Positions 1-11,354 of a DNA stretch of 64,000 nucleotides are shown one piece after another. Positions within the stretch are counted from its first letter, which is position 1. Each line of letters opens with the position of its first letter. Where the stretch lies: NCBI GenBank assembly GCA_028554645.1, contig JAQOOI010000080.1:310001-374000 (forward strand), in the 5' to 3' direction. The notes under the pieces were generated by a model. The model had not been told where the DNA came from. It made no database searches and saw only the letters and a list, made by a program, of their open reading frames with translations. This DNA comes from Omphalotus guepiniiformis. Taxonomy: Eukaryota > Basidiomycota > Agaricomycetes > Agaricales > Omphalotaceae. A program made the position numbers and the translations under genes.

Positions 1-764
1 GATGCTTGGAGTCACCTTGAAGAGGTAAGGCTCAATTGTTTATCCCAAGTGTTCACCTCATATATATATTGAATCATTGCAGATACCTGCTGTGCCTTTC
101 CTTTCGCCCGAAGAGGAGGACTACTTCGTTGAGCAATATGAATCGCAAGGCTTCAAGAACAGTAAGTACTCGCAAGTTTCACGTCTCATTCAGGCTATAC
201 TCATGATAAACTATCAAGCTCTCCAGTTCTATACCGATGAGGTTAGCTTGTTCATCAATCCTCAACCGCTGCTGAGACGACTTATCTGTCATTTTCATGA
301 GAACCGTCGCGCGTCTTGGAAGTTCGCGCATGAGCAAGGAAATCACACTATCCCGCAACCCGTGCTATCAATATTGCCGACCGATGTACGCCTTCCATCT
401 CGAGTGCTGTGCTCACGACTTGGTATGGGCAAGGACTGACATTGATTTGTATACGCGAACGTAGGACCCGGTAGCGGATTGGGCTTTAGCAGCTCGGATC
501 CTGCACTCTGAAACGTTCTTACCCAATCTTACTACGAAGGTATGATGATGCTACTCCAATCTTTTTTCGATTCAGTGACAAGCGGCTGTGTACGCACATC
601 TTGTATGGTTCATTACCCAGATGCTTCCTGGTGCGCATTGGGTACATCTCGAATATCCGGAGCTCTTCAACGACGTCATGCGCGAATGGCTTGAAAAGCT
701 CCCGAGGACTCGACCGGAGTTCGAGGAAGTGGAAGCAACTTCACACGTTGGGGATGAGCTATAA
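1..764 (+). CDS. alpha/beta-hydrolase, epoxide-hydrolase-like, 3' part (5' end outside window; possibly disrupted)
   Basis: This is the 3' portion of a multi-exon alpha/beta-hydrolase-fold enzyme; the nucleophile region lies upstream of the window. Exons joined at GT..AG introns read IPAVPFLSPEEEDYFVEQY, then GFKN-TLQFYTDENRRASWK, ILPTD-DPVADWALAARILH, and a last exon with AVYAHLVWF and GAHWVHLEYPELFNDVMREW. The late motif 'GAHWVHLEYPELFN' is where this fold places the catalytic His (the GHW-x-x-x-E-x-P pattern), and the 'GF...LQFY' segment resembles the cap region of epoxide hydrolases. The stop is at 762-764 and the protein ends in VGDEL. The only good acceptor for the last intron (575) leaves TGA (576-578) in frame before QAAVYAHL, so this copy may be a pseudogene or use an unusual splice. 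Family is fairly likely; exact substrate is unknown. Confidence 0.5.
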
Positions 765-2230
765 ACTAATTGTCGGAGGGGCAATGATAATATGGTATTT
801 AAAGCTTGATGATTTCTTTGTACTTAATCTCGATATCTCATGAAAACGTGGGCTGAATTCATAACTCGTCAGGTTTCTGAGGCGAATAGAGTGCTTGTTC
901 CATTCCGGCTAGGAGGAAAGCCGGTAAGTAGGAAAAGTAGTAGGATTGACAACACCGAACGTTATATTGGCTCGTTTGACAGTTGAACGTTGAAGTACAC
1001 ATTTCTTAGGTCGATTCCGGGATCATGCTATAGCGGAAAGCGATGTAGACCCCCACTTCTGGTCTACATACTACAAATAAGTCTAATAGTTTGTGAGTGG
1101 TCGTGAAAGACAGGATCGGCGCAATTCCTAACTTAGTTTTTTGCGTTTAGGACTCCGGAGATTCCTTTGGAAAGCTCTTGTGCCTGTGGGCTGTGCGACG
1201 CTACAGGACAGGTACATCCGCGAGACAGTTTGGAGTTCACGTTAATGACTAGCCTGTCGGAAGGAAGCCTCGGGGAATGGACTCAGTGAGTGAAGTAGCA
1301 TTCTGCTGCAAATTCCTGAGAGTGTGGGGGTCGAATTCTTCAAGTTCAAGTCTAGAGATCTTCGTTCACTGGCCGAGTGTGGCAGCGGAAGGCTTAGGTA
1401 CCGGCTATACTGGAAGGACGGCGTTGCACGGGGTCACCGGGTGGCCTGCCAGCTCTGTGGGTGCAATTAGGGCAGTGGGCACGGACCCCGCAGATTCGTG
1501 AGATGTGACCTTGATTGAACGGGAAAACACCGGAAATACGTCATCATTTCTGTAAGTGTTTTTTTGTGCTGAAGGGTGAGTTACTAGATATCTTTTTGGC
1601 TCAGAACTTTTGTTTGGGGAGTAGGCATGGTTCATTCTTATCCGGAACTAGCAGCTCACAAAGCTGTTTGTCGTTGACTCGGACTTCTAGCTCTGGCGGG
1701 ATCAACGCCCATATCCGCCGTTCTCCGAGGCGACATTGGTTTAGAATCAGAACTTCAGAAGGGTTGAATGGAATTGAACATCGGCCATAGATTCATTTAC
1801 AGTATCGCCTCGAGATTAATTAAGAAGTGTACCCAAGGTTGCGGTAATGGGTAATGTTATGTTATCGATGTGACTTACTGAAATTCGTATCATCCTTCAG
1901 TTCTTCGCGCCATTCAACGTTGCTCAGGAGATACTTACAGAAGATTCCTGCTACTACACGGTATGTTTCCATGTACTTATTGTGTGAAGGTACGCGTTTC
2001 CAGAAATACTTACAAGTACTAGTAGTTAGAATCAGAATCTTTCCGAGTCTAGAGTCGAATTGCCACAGGGGTGCAGTCGTAACATCCCTTCAAAAGTTGC
2101 CTGCCGTCCTCGTCTCGCCTGCGAGTTCCGAACAATCAAACAATTGAGCATCTGACATGATTTTTCTGATATATAAGAACGTGAGGAGTAGGGTTTTGTT
2201 CACATCAATGTCCCGAATTCGCCAGTGACG
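765..2230. other. intergenic stretch, no supported gene
   Basis: About 1.5 kb between the hydrolase stop and the next gene. Short open frames occur on both strands, but none shows a recognisable domain or an exon chain that extends it. I see no tRNA-like cloverleaf, clear repeat or mobile element. The last 100-200 bases presumably hold the promoter and 5' UTR of the following membrane-protein gene. Confidence 0.5.
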
Positions 2231-4001
2231 ATGTCTGCACCTATAATAGGGTCCCCCGACCTTGCGTCGACGTATGTAAACATATGAGCTCGCGCGTCCG
2301 GTCCGAGACTGACGTTTTCTTCAATGTTCTTCAGCGCAGGTCCACTCGTAAGTGAATTTCTGCTCAGCCTGATATATCGGCTACATATTATGGTTTACGG
2401 AAAAGACTGATTCAAATCCCGATGGGCAGCTGATAGGTTATTTTCTGAATTCATGCTTGTACGGAGCTCTAGTGATCCAATCGTGTATGTAAGAGTTTTC
2501 TTATACCTGCTTCAGGGTCCGGGATTTAACTAATCAATATCAATCTATCTTGCGTTGCGTGCGGATCAGATTGGTATTATATGAGTTTTCCGAGAGATAT
2601 ACGGTTGATCAAGGCATTTGTTGGGTTCTTGGTACTCATGGAGACTGCTCAAACGGCGATGATATGGAATGATGCACTTAAAAATTTTGCTCTTGCGTTT
2701 GGGGATCCTGATGCGTTGGATGATACGCAGTTGGCTTGGCTTGATATTCTTATTTTTAGCGGTATAAGTGAGTTTTTTTTTCTTTGAAGTTATTGAATAG
2801 ATCTGATCTTGGGTTGGGACTTGATGACGTTCAGTTAGCTTCAGTGTACAGGTATTTTTTGCGTGCAGGATTTACAAATTATCGAAGTCGAAAGTTGCTG
2901 TTGTGGCTGTTATGAGTGTACGTACTACCTATATCCTCGACGTCGTGCGATCTGGAAAGAACTTACATACATACCATACTTATACCGCAGACCGCTCTTT
3001 TACAAGTCACATCTGCCATTGTCACTGGTACAGAGGAACATCGTATTGGAAGATACTCCAAATTACGAGGTCCAACGCGATTTGCGACATCGCTATGTAT
3101 TTTTTCATATGAAATGTATGAGCTTTTGTCGAGTTCTTATTTGATTCTGATCGTTACACGGCTTTTACCCAGCTATGGCTCGCTAGTAGTGCGACTTGCG
3201 ATGTCATCATTGCGGGGTGCATGTTATATTATGTATGTTTTTCGTCTTTATATTCTTCGCCTCTTCGCGAGCGAGCGGCCAGAGGTCCTGACTCGGAACT
3301 GATGTGTTCGATGATAATCTTTAGCTATTCAGGTTGAAGAAACTTGCATTTCAGCGCCGCACTGAGGTTTTGTTATCGAGGCTTATCCGATTAAGTATCG
3401 AAACAGGATTATTGACAGGTGAGAATTCAAGTTGAACTCAACTCAACATATAACCAGAAACCTCAGGCTGATGTCCGACTCACTCCCAACAGCCGTCCTC
3501 GCCCTAATCACACTAAGTCTATTCATATCAACAACCGGAACATACTTTGCATGTCTAGGAGCAATGATGGCAAAACTATACTCAAACGTCGCTTTAGCTG
3601 TTCTTAATCATCGTATTAAAGTGATTAATGGACGTGGATGGGATGCACAGACTCAGACTTCGATTGATATGGATAGGGATATGCATTTTACGAGGATTAG
3701 TAATGTTTTTCAGGGTAGTGGTGGTGATAGTGATGTCGGTAGTAGTACTGCTGGGACTGGGACTGGGACTGGGACTGGGACTGGAACTGGAACTGGAACT
3801 GGGACTGGGGATACTGGCTTGGAGGGTGGTCGGGTTTATGCGGTTGCGGTTGGAGTGGAATCGGATGTTCCGGATAGTGAGGATCTGAATGTGAGTGTTC
3901 ATCGATACCGTTTAGGTCTCTTTTTTATAGCTTGTGGGTTTTACATGGATTGATTATAGGAAAGGACCAAGGTGCATAACATGACACTGCCTCGCTCATG
4001 A
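2231..4001 (+). CDS. DUF6534-like multi-pass membrane protein
   Basis: Multi-exon gene starting at MSAPIIGSPDLAST. It continues through GPLLIGYFLNSCLYGALVIQ, MSFPRDIRLIKAFVGFLVLMET, the core VQVFFACRIYKLSKSKVAVV, LWLASSATCDVIIAGCMLYY, RLIRLSIETGLLTG and LGAMMAKLYSNVALAVLNHR. This order of hydrophobic segments, with 'VQxFFAxRIYxLS', 'ETGLLT' and 'KLYSNxxLxxLN', matches the DUF6534 integral membrane proteins that are multiplied in Agaricomycetes; their function is not known. A Thr-Gly repeat from a hexanucleotide microsatellite lies in the hydrophilic C-terminal tail. The end depends on splicing: reading through stops at 3953, whereas the good donor at GTGAGT after SEDLN and acceptor ATTATAG near 3960 give a tail ERTKVHN... 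with a stop at 3999-4001, which I prefer. Confidence 0.7.
3751..3810. repeat. hexanucleotide microsatellite (GGGACT/GGAACT)n inside a coding exon
   Basis: About ten tandem six-base units, GGGACT with a few GGAACT variants. They encode an alternating Thr-Gly stretch in the C-terminal tail of the DUF6534-like protein. Because the unit is a multiple of three, length changes keep the reading frame. Confidence 0.85.
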
Positions 4002-4359
4002 TCATCCTGATCATCGTGTTGGCTGTTGGCTGTTGTATGATATACATAGGGACATACGACTGAACTGTAAAATGCTTGGGATTGATTGAATTCACGGACA
4101 GCGTCTTTCGGGCAAGCGATGGTTATTCTCTGTAAACAGAATAAGTGTCCCTGTGCAGTCTGGGTAACTGTTCCTTCCTCTAAGTAAACCTACTTACTGG
4201 CCATGTATGCCCACAATTCATGTTTGCCGATCTCAAGTTGTACACAATATCAACTGTCATTACATTCATCTACGAGTATCCTAACTACACATTTTTTGGG
4301 CACTACCATTTAACCAATTGTAGTCACCCACAAGGCCAATCCGATGGCTAGGTAGCCAG
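4002..4359. other. convergent intergenic region
   Basis: Short spacer between two convergent genes, presumably holding both 3' UTRs. Nothing else can be supported in it. Confidence 0.5.
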
Positions 4360-6744
4360 CTAATAAGCCAAACCGGCACCTGCAGCTTTTCGTGGGTCAT
4401 TCGCCGCCTCGATCGTACCATTCGGGTTACGAATAACAACTGCAGAGTTACACAGACCAATCAATCAATAAGTCAGCATACCGGGTATTCTGAAACCATA
4501 AAATAAAGATGAAACGCACCATGAGATGTCGATCCAGACGTTCCTTGATAAGTAACATTATACCCCAAATCCCTGAAATACGCAACGGTAGCATTATCAT
4601 ACCCAGCAATACCTACTTCCTCTGCTTTCCATTCAAAGTAGGTCGTACCGGAAAGCTGATCGTGCCAGCGAGGATGGTGTGTGCTGGCGGAGGCGTTTAG
4701 ACCTTGATCGATGTGGTGGTATAGGTTTTGGAGTGTAGCGGTGATAACTGTTTACGTCGAATGGGTCATTCGAGGACATCGTTCGAAGGTGAATTGTTGA
4801 GGCTATGGACTTACTTCGGCTTCCACCAGCGCTTCCGGTAGCAATGAGAATTTCTCCTGTCTCTAAGTCTTCAGCGATTGAAGAGGAGATCGATGATTGA
4901 GGCCGTTTGCCGCCAAACTAAGACAAAGCACAGTAAGTATTCCTCTGTAAAACGCTTAGTAAACGGGATTCATTGAAACGTACGATGTAGTTCGCAGGCG
5001 AAGCGGTGAAGCCAAAGTCATCAGTCGTTCCAGGCGAAGAAAAGTCACCCATTTCATCGTTGAGGATCACACCATCAGGAGTCATTAATTGAGAGCCCCA
5101 GTAGTTATTCCTACGCAAAGAGTATGTGTATGAGCGGATACTCATCATTAATACGTGTAAGTACTTACACAGTTGTAGTGAGTGATACAGACATCCCGTT
5201 CTTGTCGATCACGGCCAGATGCGATGTACCATTATCGTTGAGGATTTGATATTTCGCAGGGTTGTAATAGTCAACAGGGAAGGTCTGATTGTCGACAATC
5301 TGTTTACGGACGTCTTCCACAACAGAGTCCGTAAGGTAATATCCTTCCAGCTCGGTCACGTTGGACGTGAACGCGGGATCACCATATTGTGTTCTCTGAC
5401 CGTATGCGAACTGGGTTGCTTCTACGAGTCGGTGAGTGGTAAGATTGATCGCTGGGTCGCTGTAAGTTTTCTCAAAAATCAGTATAATGTAACGCATTGT
5501 ATCGAGTATGAAGGTCGTTCTCACCTGTCGGAAGCATTACCAGGAAAACCTTCGAAAATTTTAAGTGCACTGAGGACAACTGTACCGCTTGATGGAGCAA
5601 CAGTCGAGAAAATTCTCGTGTTACGATAGGTGATGTTACGAGGCTGACGGATGACTGTCGTATAGTTGGCTAGATCGGCGAGAGTGAGAATACCGCCGTT
5701 TTCGTGTACGGTAGTGGCCGTATTGACAGCGATCTTCCCGGAATAGAACGCATCTACGCCCTCTGTGGCGATTACTTCAAGCGTATCAGCATATCGCTGT
5801 AACATCACGAGTTAACTCGGTGGAGGAGCGCACAACGGTGGATGACTCGCCTTTCTGTAGCATATATCGCCCTCAACCAGAACAGTACCGTTTGGTGCGT
5901 ACGTTTCGGCCCAGATAGGGTCTTCTGTGATGAAGTCGAAGCCTTGCAAAGCAGCTGCAAGGTCGACATTGACCTCAAAACCGTTCCTCGCGAGCTTGAC
6001 AGATGGCTCAACCAGTTTTTTCCACGGAAAAGTACCATGCCTATAAATAAATCCATGACTATTTCGCCCTGTATGTATCAAGCTCCAGAAGTACCTTTTG
6101 TGGAGAGTTTCCCAACCCCTCAAGTCGCCTGGAACGCCGACAGAAAGGCCTCCAATGGTACTAGCCTCCGGATCGGTGTTGTTGACGTACATGTATGTAG
6201 TACCGGCAGCAGGCATAGTTTCTCTGAAATCGATCATCTCATACTCGTGAGTCCCATCTTTTTTGTTGAAGCGGACCAGTCCGAAGCCGCCTCCACCAAT
6301 ACCCTGCATAAGTAGCATATAACGGTACAAATTAGCACCCAAGGCGATTGAAAGAGATATTTTTATATGCGCACCGAGTGGTAAGCTGATATCACGCCAA
6401 CGCATAATCCTGCTGAGATGATCTGCGAAGTACGTTCCTGAATGATCATCCGACATCGTCTTTTGCTGCGAGTGTACGCACCGCGTCCGCTGCATTGCCA
6501 CCTTCTTCCAAGATCTTGAGTCCAATCTCCGTGCATGGGGCTTATAGTCAAAGAAACGACCAGTCAATGTCAAGATAACGCGTCGGTACGAACCGAAAAA
6601 TGACTCACCTGCTTCCGTCGCTATTCCGCCATGAGGTGCACTTTTTTGAGATAGTGCCTCTGTCCTCGGAAGTACGTTGGCTCGCACAAAGGAAGAGATG
6701 AGAAGCAAATGTGCGAGAGACTGAGTGATACCCAACCCCAACAT
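4360..6744 (-). CDS. gamma-glutamyltranspeptidase
   Basis: Gamma-glutamyltranspeptidase hydrolyses or transfers the gamma-glutamyl group of glutathione, usually outside the plasma membrane or in the vacuole. Starting at MLGLGITQSLAHLLLISSF (a hydrophobic signal or anchor), the exons give DFRETMPAAGTT, GGLSVGVPGDLRGWE, FEVNVDLAAALQGFDF, then FYSGKIAVNTATTVHENGG and FSTVAPSSGTVVLSALKIFE. The autoprocessing and catalytic region is NGTSHLAVIDKNGMSVSLTTTVN, where the Thr of 'TSH' is the expected nucleophile. Substrate-loop motifs MTPDGVILNDEMGDFS and ATGSAGGS follow, and the C-terminus is DPRKAAGAGLAY. Length and motif order fit a complete enzyme with about eight short introns. A GTG 9 nt upstream is in frame, but ATG at 6742-6744 is the sensible start. 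It lies 14 kb from a HyuA-HyuB gene that may belong to related metabolism. Confidence 0.93.
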
Positions 6745-7342
6745 GGCGAACACGTCGGATCTTGACTTTGGGGGATGATAGAAGTCGGAAGGAAGAAGGG
6801 GTAAAGAACGACCACAAGGTATGGTTTGTTATATACTATTCGCACAATGTTCGCGTGATCAACGTCTTTGAACGCGTCATTTCATGTTGAGCACAGCACT
6901 GAGCTGAGCAGACGCTCAGATGTCCAGTTCAGGTCCCAGTGTAAAAAAAGTAAGATGTGAATTTCGAAAGTTTCGCGAAGCTGATTGATCCGACTCACGC
7001 TAGTGAACAATCGTCGGTCGGTCCCTCTTTCATCCTCTACTACATGAACAAATCTTCCATTTCATTCTTTTGCTGAAAGAGCAATATGTGTATAGTCAAA
7101 TTTTTCTCGACGATAGCCTGCTTTGCTACCTAAGCGCTCGGTACGAACGACTCGGATGCTGACAGGATGGGTGACACGTCGAAACTCAGGATGACTTCCA
7201 TAATCCATCCTACATCACGTGCCTGATTCGCCACGCGACGACCTTCGTAAATGCCGACTCGGCTTACTACGGCCAGACCTCTACTGCTCAATGACACTCA
7301 TTCTTTGAAGTCGAATTCCAGCTGGGACTGGCTGTGCGTATT
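6745..7342. other. divergent intergenic region
   Basis: Presumed promoter region of the gamma-glutamyltranspeptidase gene (to the left) and spacer to the minisatellite on the right. No gene is supported. Confidence 0.4.
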
Positions 7343-7450
7343 GTGCTGGCCCTGTTTTGTGCTGGCCCTGGTTTGTGCTGGCCCTGGTGTGCTGGCCCTG
7401 TTTTGTGCTGGCCCTGGTTTGTGCTGGCCCTGGTGTGCTGGCCCTGATTT
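7343..7450. repeat. GC-rich minisatellite with unit around GTGCTGGCCCTG(GTTT)
   Basis: Seven or so tandem copies of GTGCTGGCCCTG separated by TTTT, GTTT or G variants. A two-unit higher-order pattern (TTTT / GTTT / G) is itself repeated. All three minus-strand frames stay open through it and give Gln/Pro/Ala-rich peptides, which is a composition effect rather than a gene. Confidence 0.85.
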
Positions 7451-8101
7451 GTGGCTGTAAGAATGAACCGGAATATCCATCCAACATTCAACAGTCTGTT
7501 GGGTGAACTTCAAAGTTCTTGCGCTACCTATTCCGTATTCAGTTGAGAATATGCGGCCGCATATCACCTCTTCTGACATCTCTTTCGCTCCTGTGCCTGT
7601 GCTCAACTTCAAGTAAGTCTAGTCCTTTACTACGTCCGAAGTTGAAGTTATCCTCTCATCATACTATGCTACATATAGCCCGGCCAGTGATGTCAACACC
7701 GCGAACGGACCCTACCGTAAGCAAGAAAAGAAGAAGAGGGGTTTATCAAGTGTCGTCACATATACATAGTTCGGTTTCCATCCTCGACTACATCTTCAAC
7801 CCTGCTAGGACTCGCAACTACTTGTACGTGCTTGCGTCGTACGGTTGAGACTACATGTCAAGCGACGTCAATGTGGGTGTTCGCCGGGCAGTTTTTCCTT
7901 GGTGAATGCCTATTTATATAGGATGATGTCAGTAGATGACGCCAAACTATCTAACGGGCATGCATGTCCTCTATTCAGTCGTATGTAAGTGCACTGTATA
8001 CAATATCTTGATCCCTGACTATACTTATCATAGAATACCCACCCTTGGCGATTGCATAAATACCAAGATCACTGGTGACCTGGTAAGTACTAATCACCCC
8101 C
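7451..8101 (+). other. possible small unrecognised spliced gene, otherwise spacer
   Basis: One frame reads WVNFKVLALPIPYSVEN and SSDISFAPVPVLNFK up to a strong donor GTAAGT at about 7613, then possibly resumes after an acceptor near 7679 (PASDVNTANGPYRKQ). The run looks coding-like but I recognise no family and found no start codon. It may be a gene remnant or chance. The rest up to 8101 is the presumed promoter of the P450 that follows. Confidence 0.2.
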
Positions 8102-10515
8102 ATGATCAGCCTATACCTGACTATCGCTGGCATAACCAGCGTCATCCTCTGGTTCGTTCAATCTACACTTTCGAAATCCAACGACAGACAATGGGACACT
8201 CTTCCCGGTCCTCCTCGCACGTCTTTCATCGCAGGAAATCTCGGGGAGATGTTTGATGCGAAAGGGATGAAATACCATGAAGAGTACGTCGAACGTTATG
8301 GGACGGTAATTAGAGTGTATGGATTGCTTGGGGTGTGGCGGTTTGGATTTTTGTCTCTTATGGAGGTTGAGGTTGACGGGGTTGGTGGTGATATGTATAG
8401 GAGAAACAGCTGTTTCTGTCGGACCCTCAAGCGATTGGAGCTATTCTAGCGGATGAGGATATGTTTACGGAAACCAAGTATGTGAAGTCGTTGCCTCGAG
8501 TTCTTTGTTTGAGTTGTGTCTTCATGGAAACTGTGTAGGGGTTTCATTGGTATCGCTCATCTTGTTTTTGGTCGTTTGAGTCTGTTCGCGACAAAAGGTG
8601 AGCCAGAGTACGAAGTAGTGCCCGGTGTTTGACTTGTTCTGATTCCCATGATTCCATGCGTCGTCGCATCAGGCCACCAACACCGAAAGTTACGCAAGAT
8701 GCTCAATCCAGTGTTCACGACGAGACATATCAAAGGTCTTACCGGCGTATTCCAATCTGTCGCTAACAAGGTCAGTGAGAACCTAACCCTTTTCTCTCTT
8801 TGAATCCGATCATGTGCTCAGAGAGTTCAATGCGCAATAGCTCTGCAAAGTAATAGAAACCGAAATCAAGTCCCGATCAGCACGGTCTGTGAACAAGGGC
8901 ACGGGGGGTCAAGTCGAGATGGATATATATGAGTATGTATCTTGTGCTGCGCTAGACTTAATTGGTCTAGGTGGGATTGGGTATGAGTTCAGAGCACTTG
9001 ATGGGGCGGACGATCCGTACGTGCGCACTGCGAGACATTTACTGTAAGTACTTCAAGTTGGGTCTCGTTAGGCCGACGACGAGATGCATCTAATTCAGGG
9101 TATGTTGGTGTTGGTGTTCCCTAGACCTACTGTGAGCGAAGTCGCTTTCGTGACACCCGTACTTCATATCCTTTTGCGAATGGGTCCTCGGTTTTTTCGT
9201 CGTTGCGTGGTTTTGTTGACTCCGTCGAGTGCGGTGCAGAGGTTCCGGAGGGTGGTGGATGTTATGGACTCTACGGCACGGAGTATCTTTATTAGGAAGA
9301 AGGAGGAAGAGGGATTGGCGCAGGGTTTTGGTGAGAAGGAAGATACAGCTGCTGCTGGTGTGGATATGATCTCACTTACTCGTATGTGTTTTTATACATT
9401 TCTTCTTCCCTCCTCGGACAATTACTGATCGGATACACTTCCTGTTAGTCCGCGAAAACACCAAGTATGGAAAGCTGACAGATGAAGAGATCATCGCTCA
9501 GATAAGCGTATTGGTGTTTTCTGCTTTCGACACGACATCAGGCGCAATCGTTCGGACTCTTCAGATGCTCGCTGAGAAACCTGATATTCAGCGACGTTTG
9601 AGGGAAGAGATTGTGGAGGCATATAATGCGAATAATAATGTGGAATTGGATTTTGAAGCGTTGGATGGCCTTGAGTATTTGAATGCTGTGTGTTCGGAGA
9701 CTTTGAGGTTGTGAGTTGTGTTCCAATGGATATCATACTGAAATCTGGCAAGGTGAACAACCTCAGGATACTTATACTGAGTTTGGTAGGTTCCCTCCTG
9801 TACCGTGGATGTCAAGAATGTAAGTAAGCTGGAATCTAACGTGAACCGTTCCTATACTTTACTAATTTATCCCCTCTTTCGATACCAGCTCCTCAAACGA
9901 CGCCGTACTCCCTCTCATGCCCGGGCCCAATTCCAAGTCAGCGAGTCTACCGATAGCCAAAGGCACCACAATATACATCTCTATATCTGGAGTGAACAGG
10001 AACCCGGAGATATGGGGTATAGATAGCCATGAGTATCGACCTGAAAGATGGCTTGAGCCTCTGCCTGCTAGTGTTGCTGCTGCGAAGATACCTAGCCTTT
10101 GGTCCTCTGTGTGCGTGTTGTTCTGTTTTTGGAGTATTTATATGAGGGTAGAGTTATTGAAGTGGCTGATTTGATTTGATTTGATCTTCGTAGGTTGTCC
10201 TTCTCTGCTGGCCCAAGAGGATGTATCGGGTTTAGGTTTGGATTGTTAGAGTTGAGTGAGTGTCGTTATCCCATCTTTCATCATTCATCTATCTATCGTG
10301 CAAACTTTTTACTAAATGACAATGACATGACATGACATATTCCCCTAGAGGTCGTTTTGGCGAGTTTGATACGTTCGTTCGAGTTCGAGCGTGCTGAGGG
10401 AGAGGTTGAGTGGTTACTTAGCTTGACGGTGTCTCCGCATGTGAAGAAGGATGGGGTTTTGATGCCTGGGTTACCGTTTAGGGTGTCTTTGTGCGAAAGC
10501 AGTAAATCGGAGTAA
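8102..10515 (+). CDS. cytochrome P450 monooxygenase (first of three)
   Basis: A haem-thiolate monooxygenase expected to be ER-anchored. The start MISLYLTIAGITSVILWFVQS is a membrane anchor, followed by the proline hinge LPGPPRTSFIAGNLGE. Further motifs in order: helix C region GHQHRKLRKMLNPVF, I-helix VFSAFDTTSG, K-helix ETLRLFPPVPW (ExxR), EYRPERW (the PERF region), and the haem loop FSAGPRGCIGFRF with the Cys ligand. The last exon runs to LPFRVSLCESSKSE and the stop at 10513-10515. About nine introns were inferred from GT..AG pairs and motif continuity. The sequence resembles agaricomycete P450s of the CYP5037/CYP5150 kind, but I cannot assign a family or substrate. No redox partner or biosynthetic backbone gene is next to it. 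Confidence 0.9.
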
Positions 10516-11354
10516 GTTTGGAGGGGTATGTAGAATGAGACAAACTCAGCCTTCTTGGCGCTGTTATATTTTGACCCCAATCTGTGTCGAGGCGTAGTGT
10601 ACATAGTTCAGTGAAAACGATTGGAGCGCACAGGGGGACCCGAACGGAGCTTCGACGAAGTCGAGGTAAGTACGGAGATGTAAGTACATGGATGGAGAAG
10701 ATGGAGAAGCTTTACAGCTTGGAGCTTGTAAGACGTATCTTACGAGAAGATGATCGGCAGGATTCCTGAGGTGTTAACTATTTACAAATAGGAGATGCTC
10801 ACGAAGGTCCCTGACTGGACTCTGGGTCTCCGTCGACCGAATGAGACCGAATGAGACCGAATGCGCAAGTGAGTTATAGGTCAAGGAGCGCGTACATCAT
10901 GTGCGTGTGAGGCCTTGAGGTTGTGCGCCCACTGCAGCGTGGTTTCCCATATTGGCGGATGACTTTTGACTTATGGGGTGATTGTTGATGATACATACTA
11001 GTTGCACCCTCGGGAAGTCCTTGGCCCCGACTCGGGCTCGGGCTCGGAATGTCGGATATACTCAGCGAGTACAGTACAGTCCTTGCGGGCTGAATTCTCT
11101 CAGACTCTTCGAAAAAACACAAAATGTCGCCACACTTCACCAAATATGGACATTTTCCGGAAGTCGGGACTCGAATGACATAAAAAGTTTAATCACGCGC
11201 TAACGAAGTCTCACCCTTAACCAGGACCTGGTACCTATTAAAGGCCGCAACAGAGTTTTCGGCCGCGCGCTCGTCTCTCCCCTCCTGACCTCATTGAAGC
11301 CGATTTGTGCCTACGACCATTACCGAAAGATTTTTTTATAACTTCATCCCATCC
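10516..11354. other. intergenic region with a short direct repeat
   Basis: Spacer between two P450 genes on the same strand. Around 10841-10862 a ten-base unit, GAATGAGACC, occurs in tandem. No gene or RNA is supported; the right part is the presumed promoter of the second P450. Confidence 0.4.
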
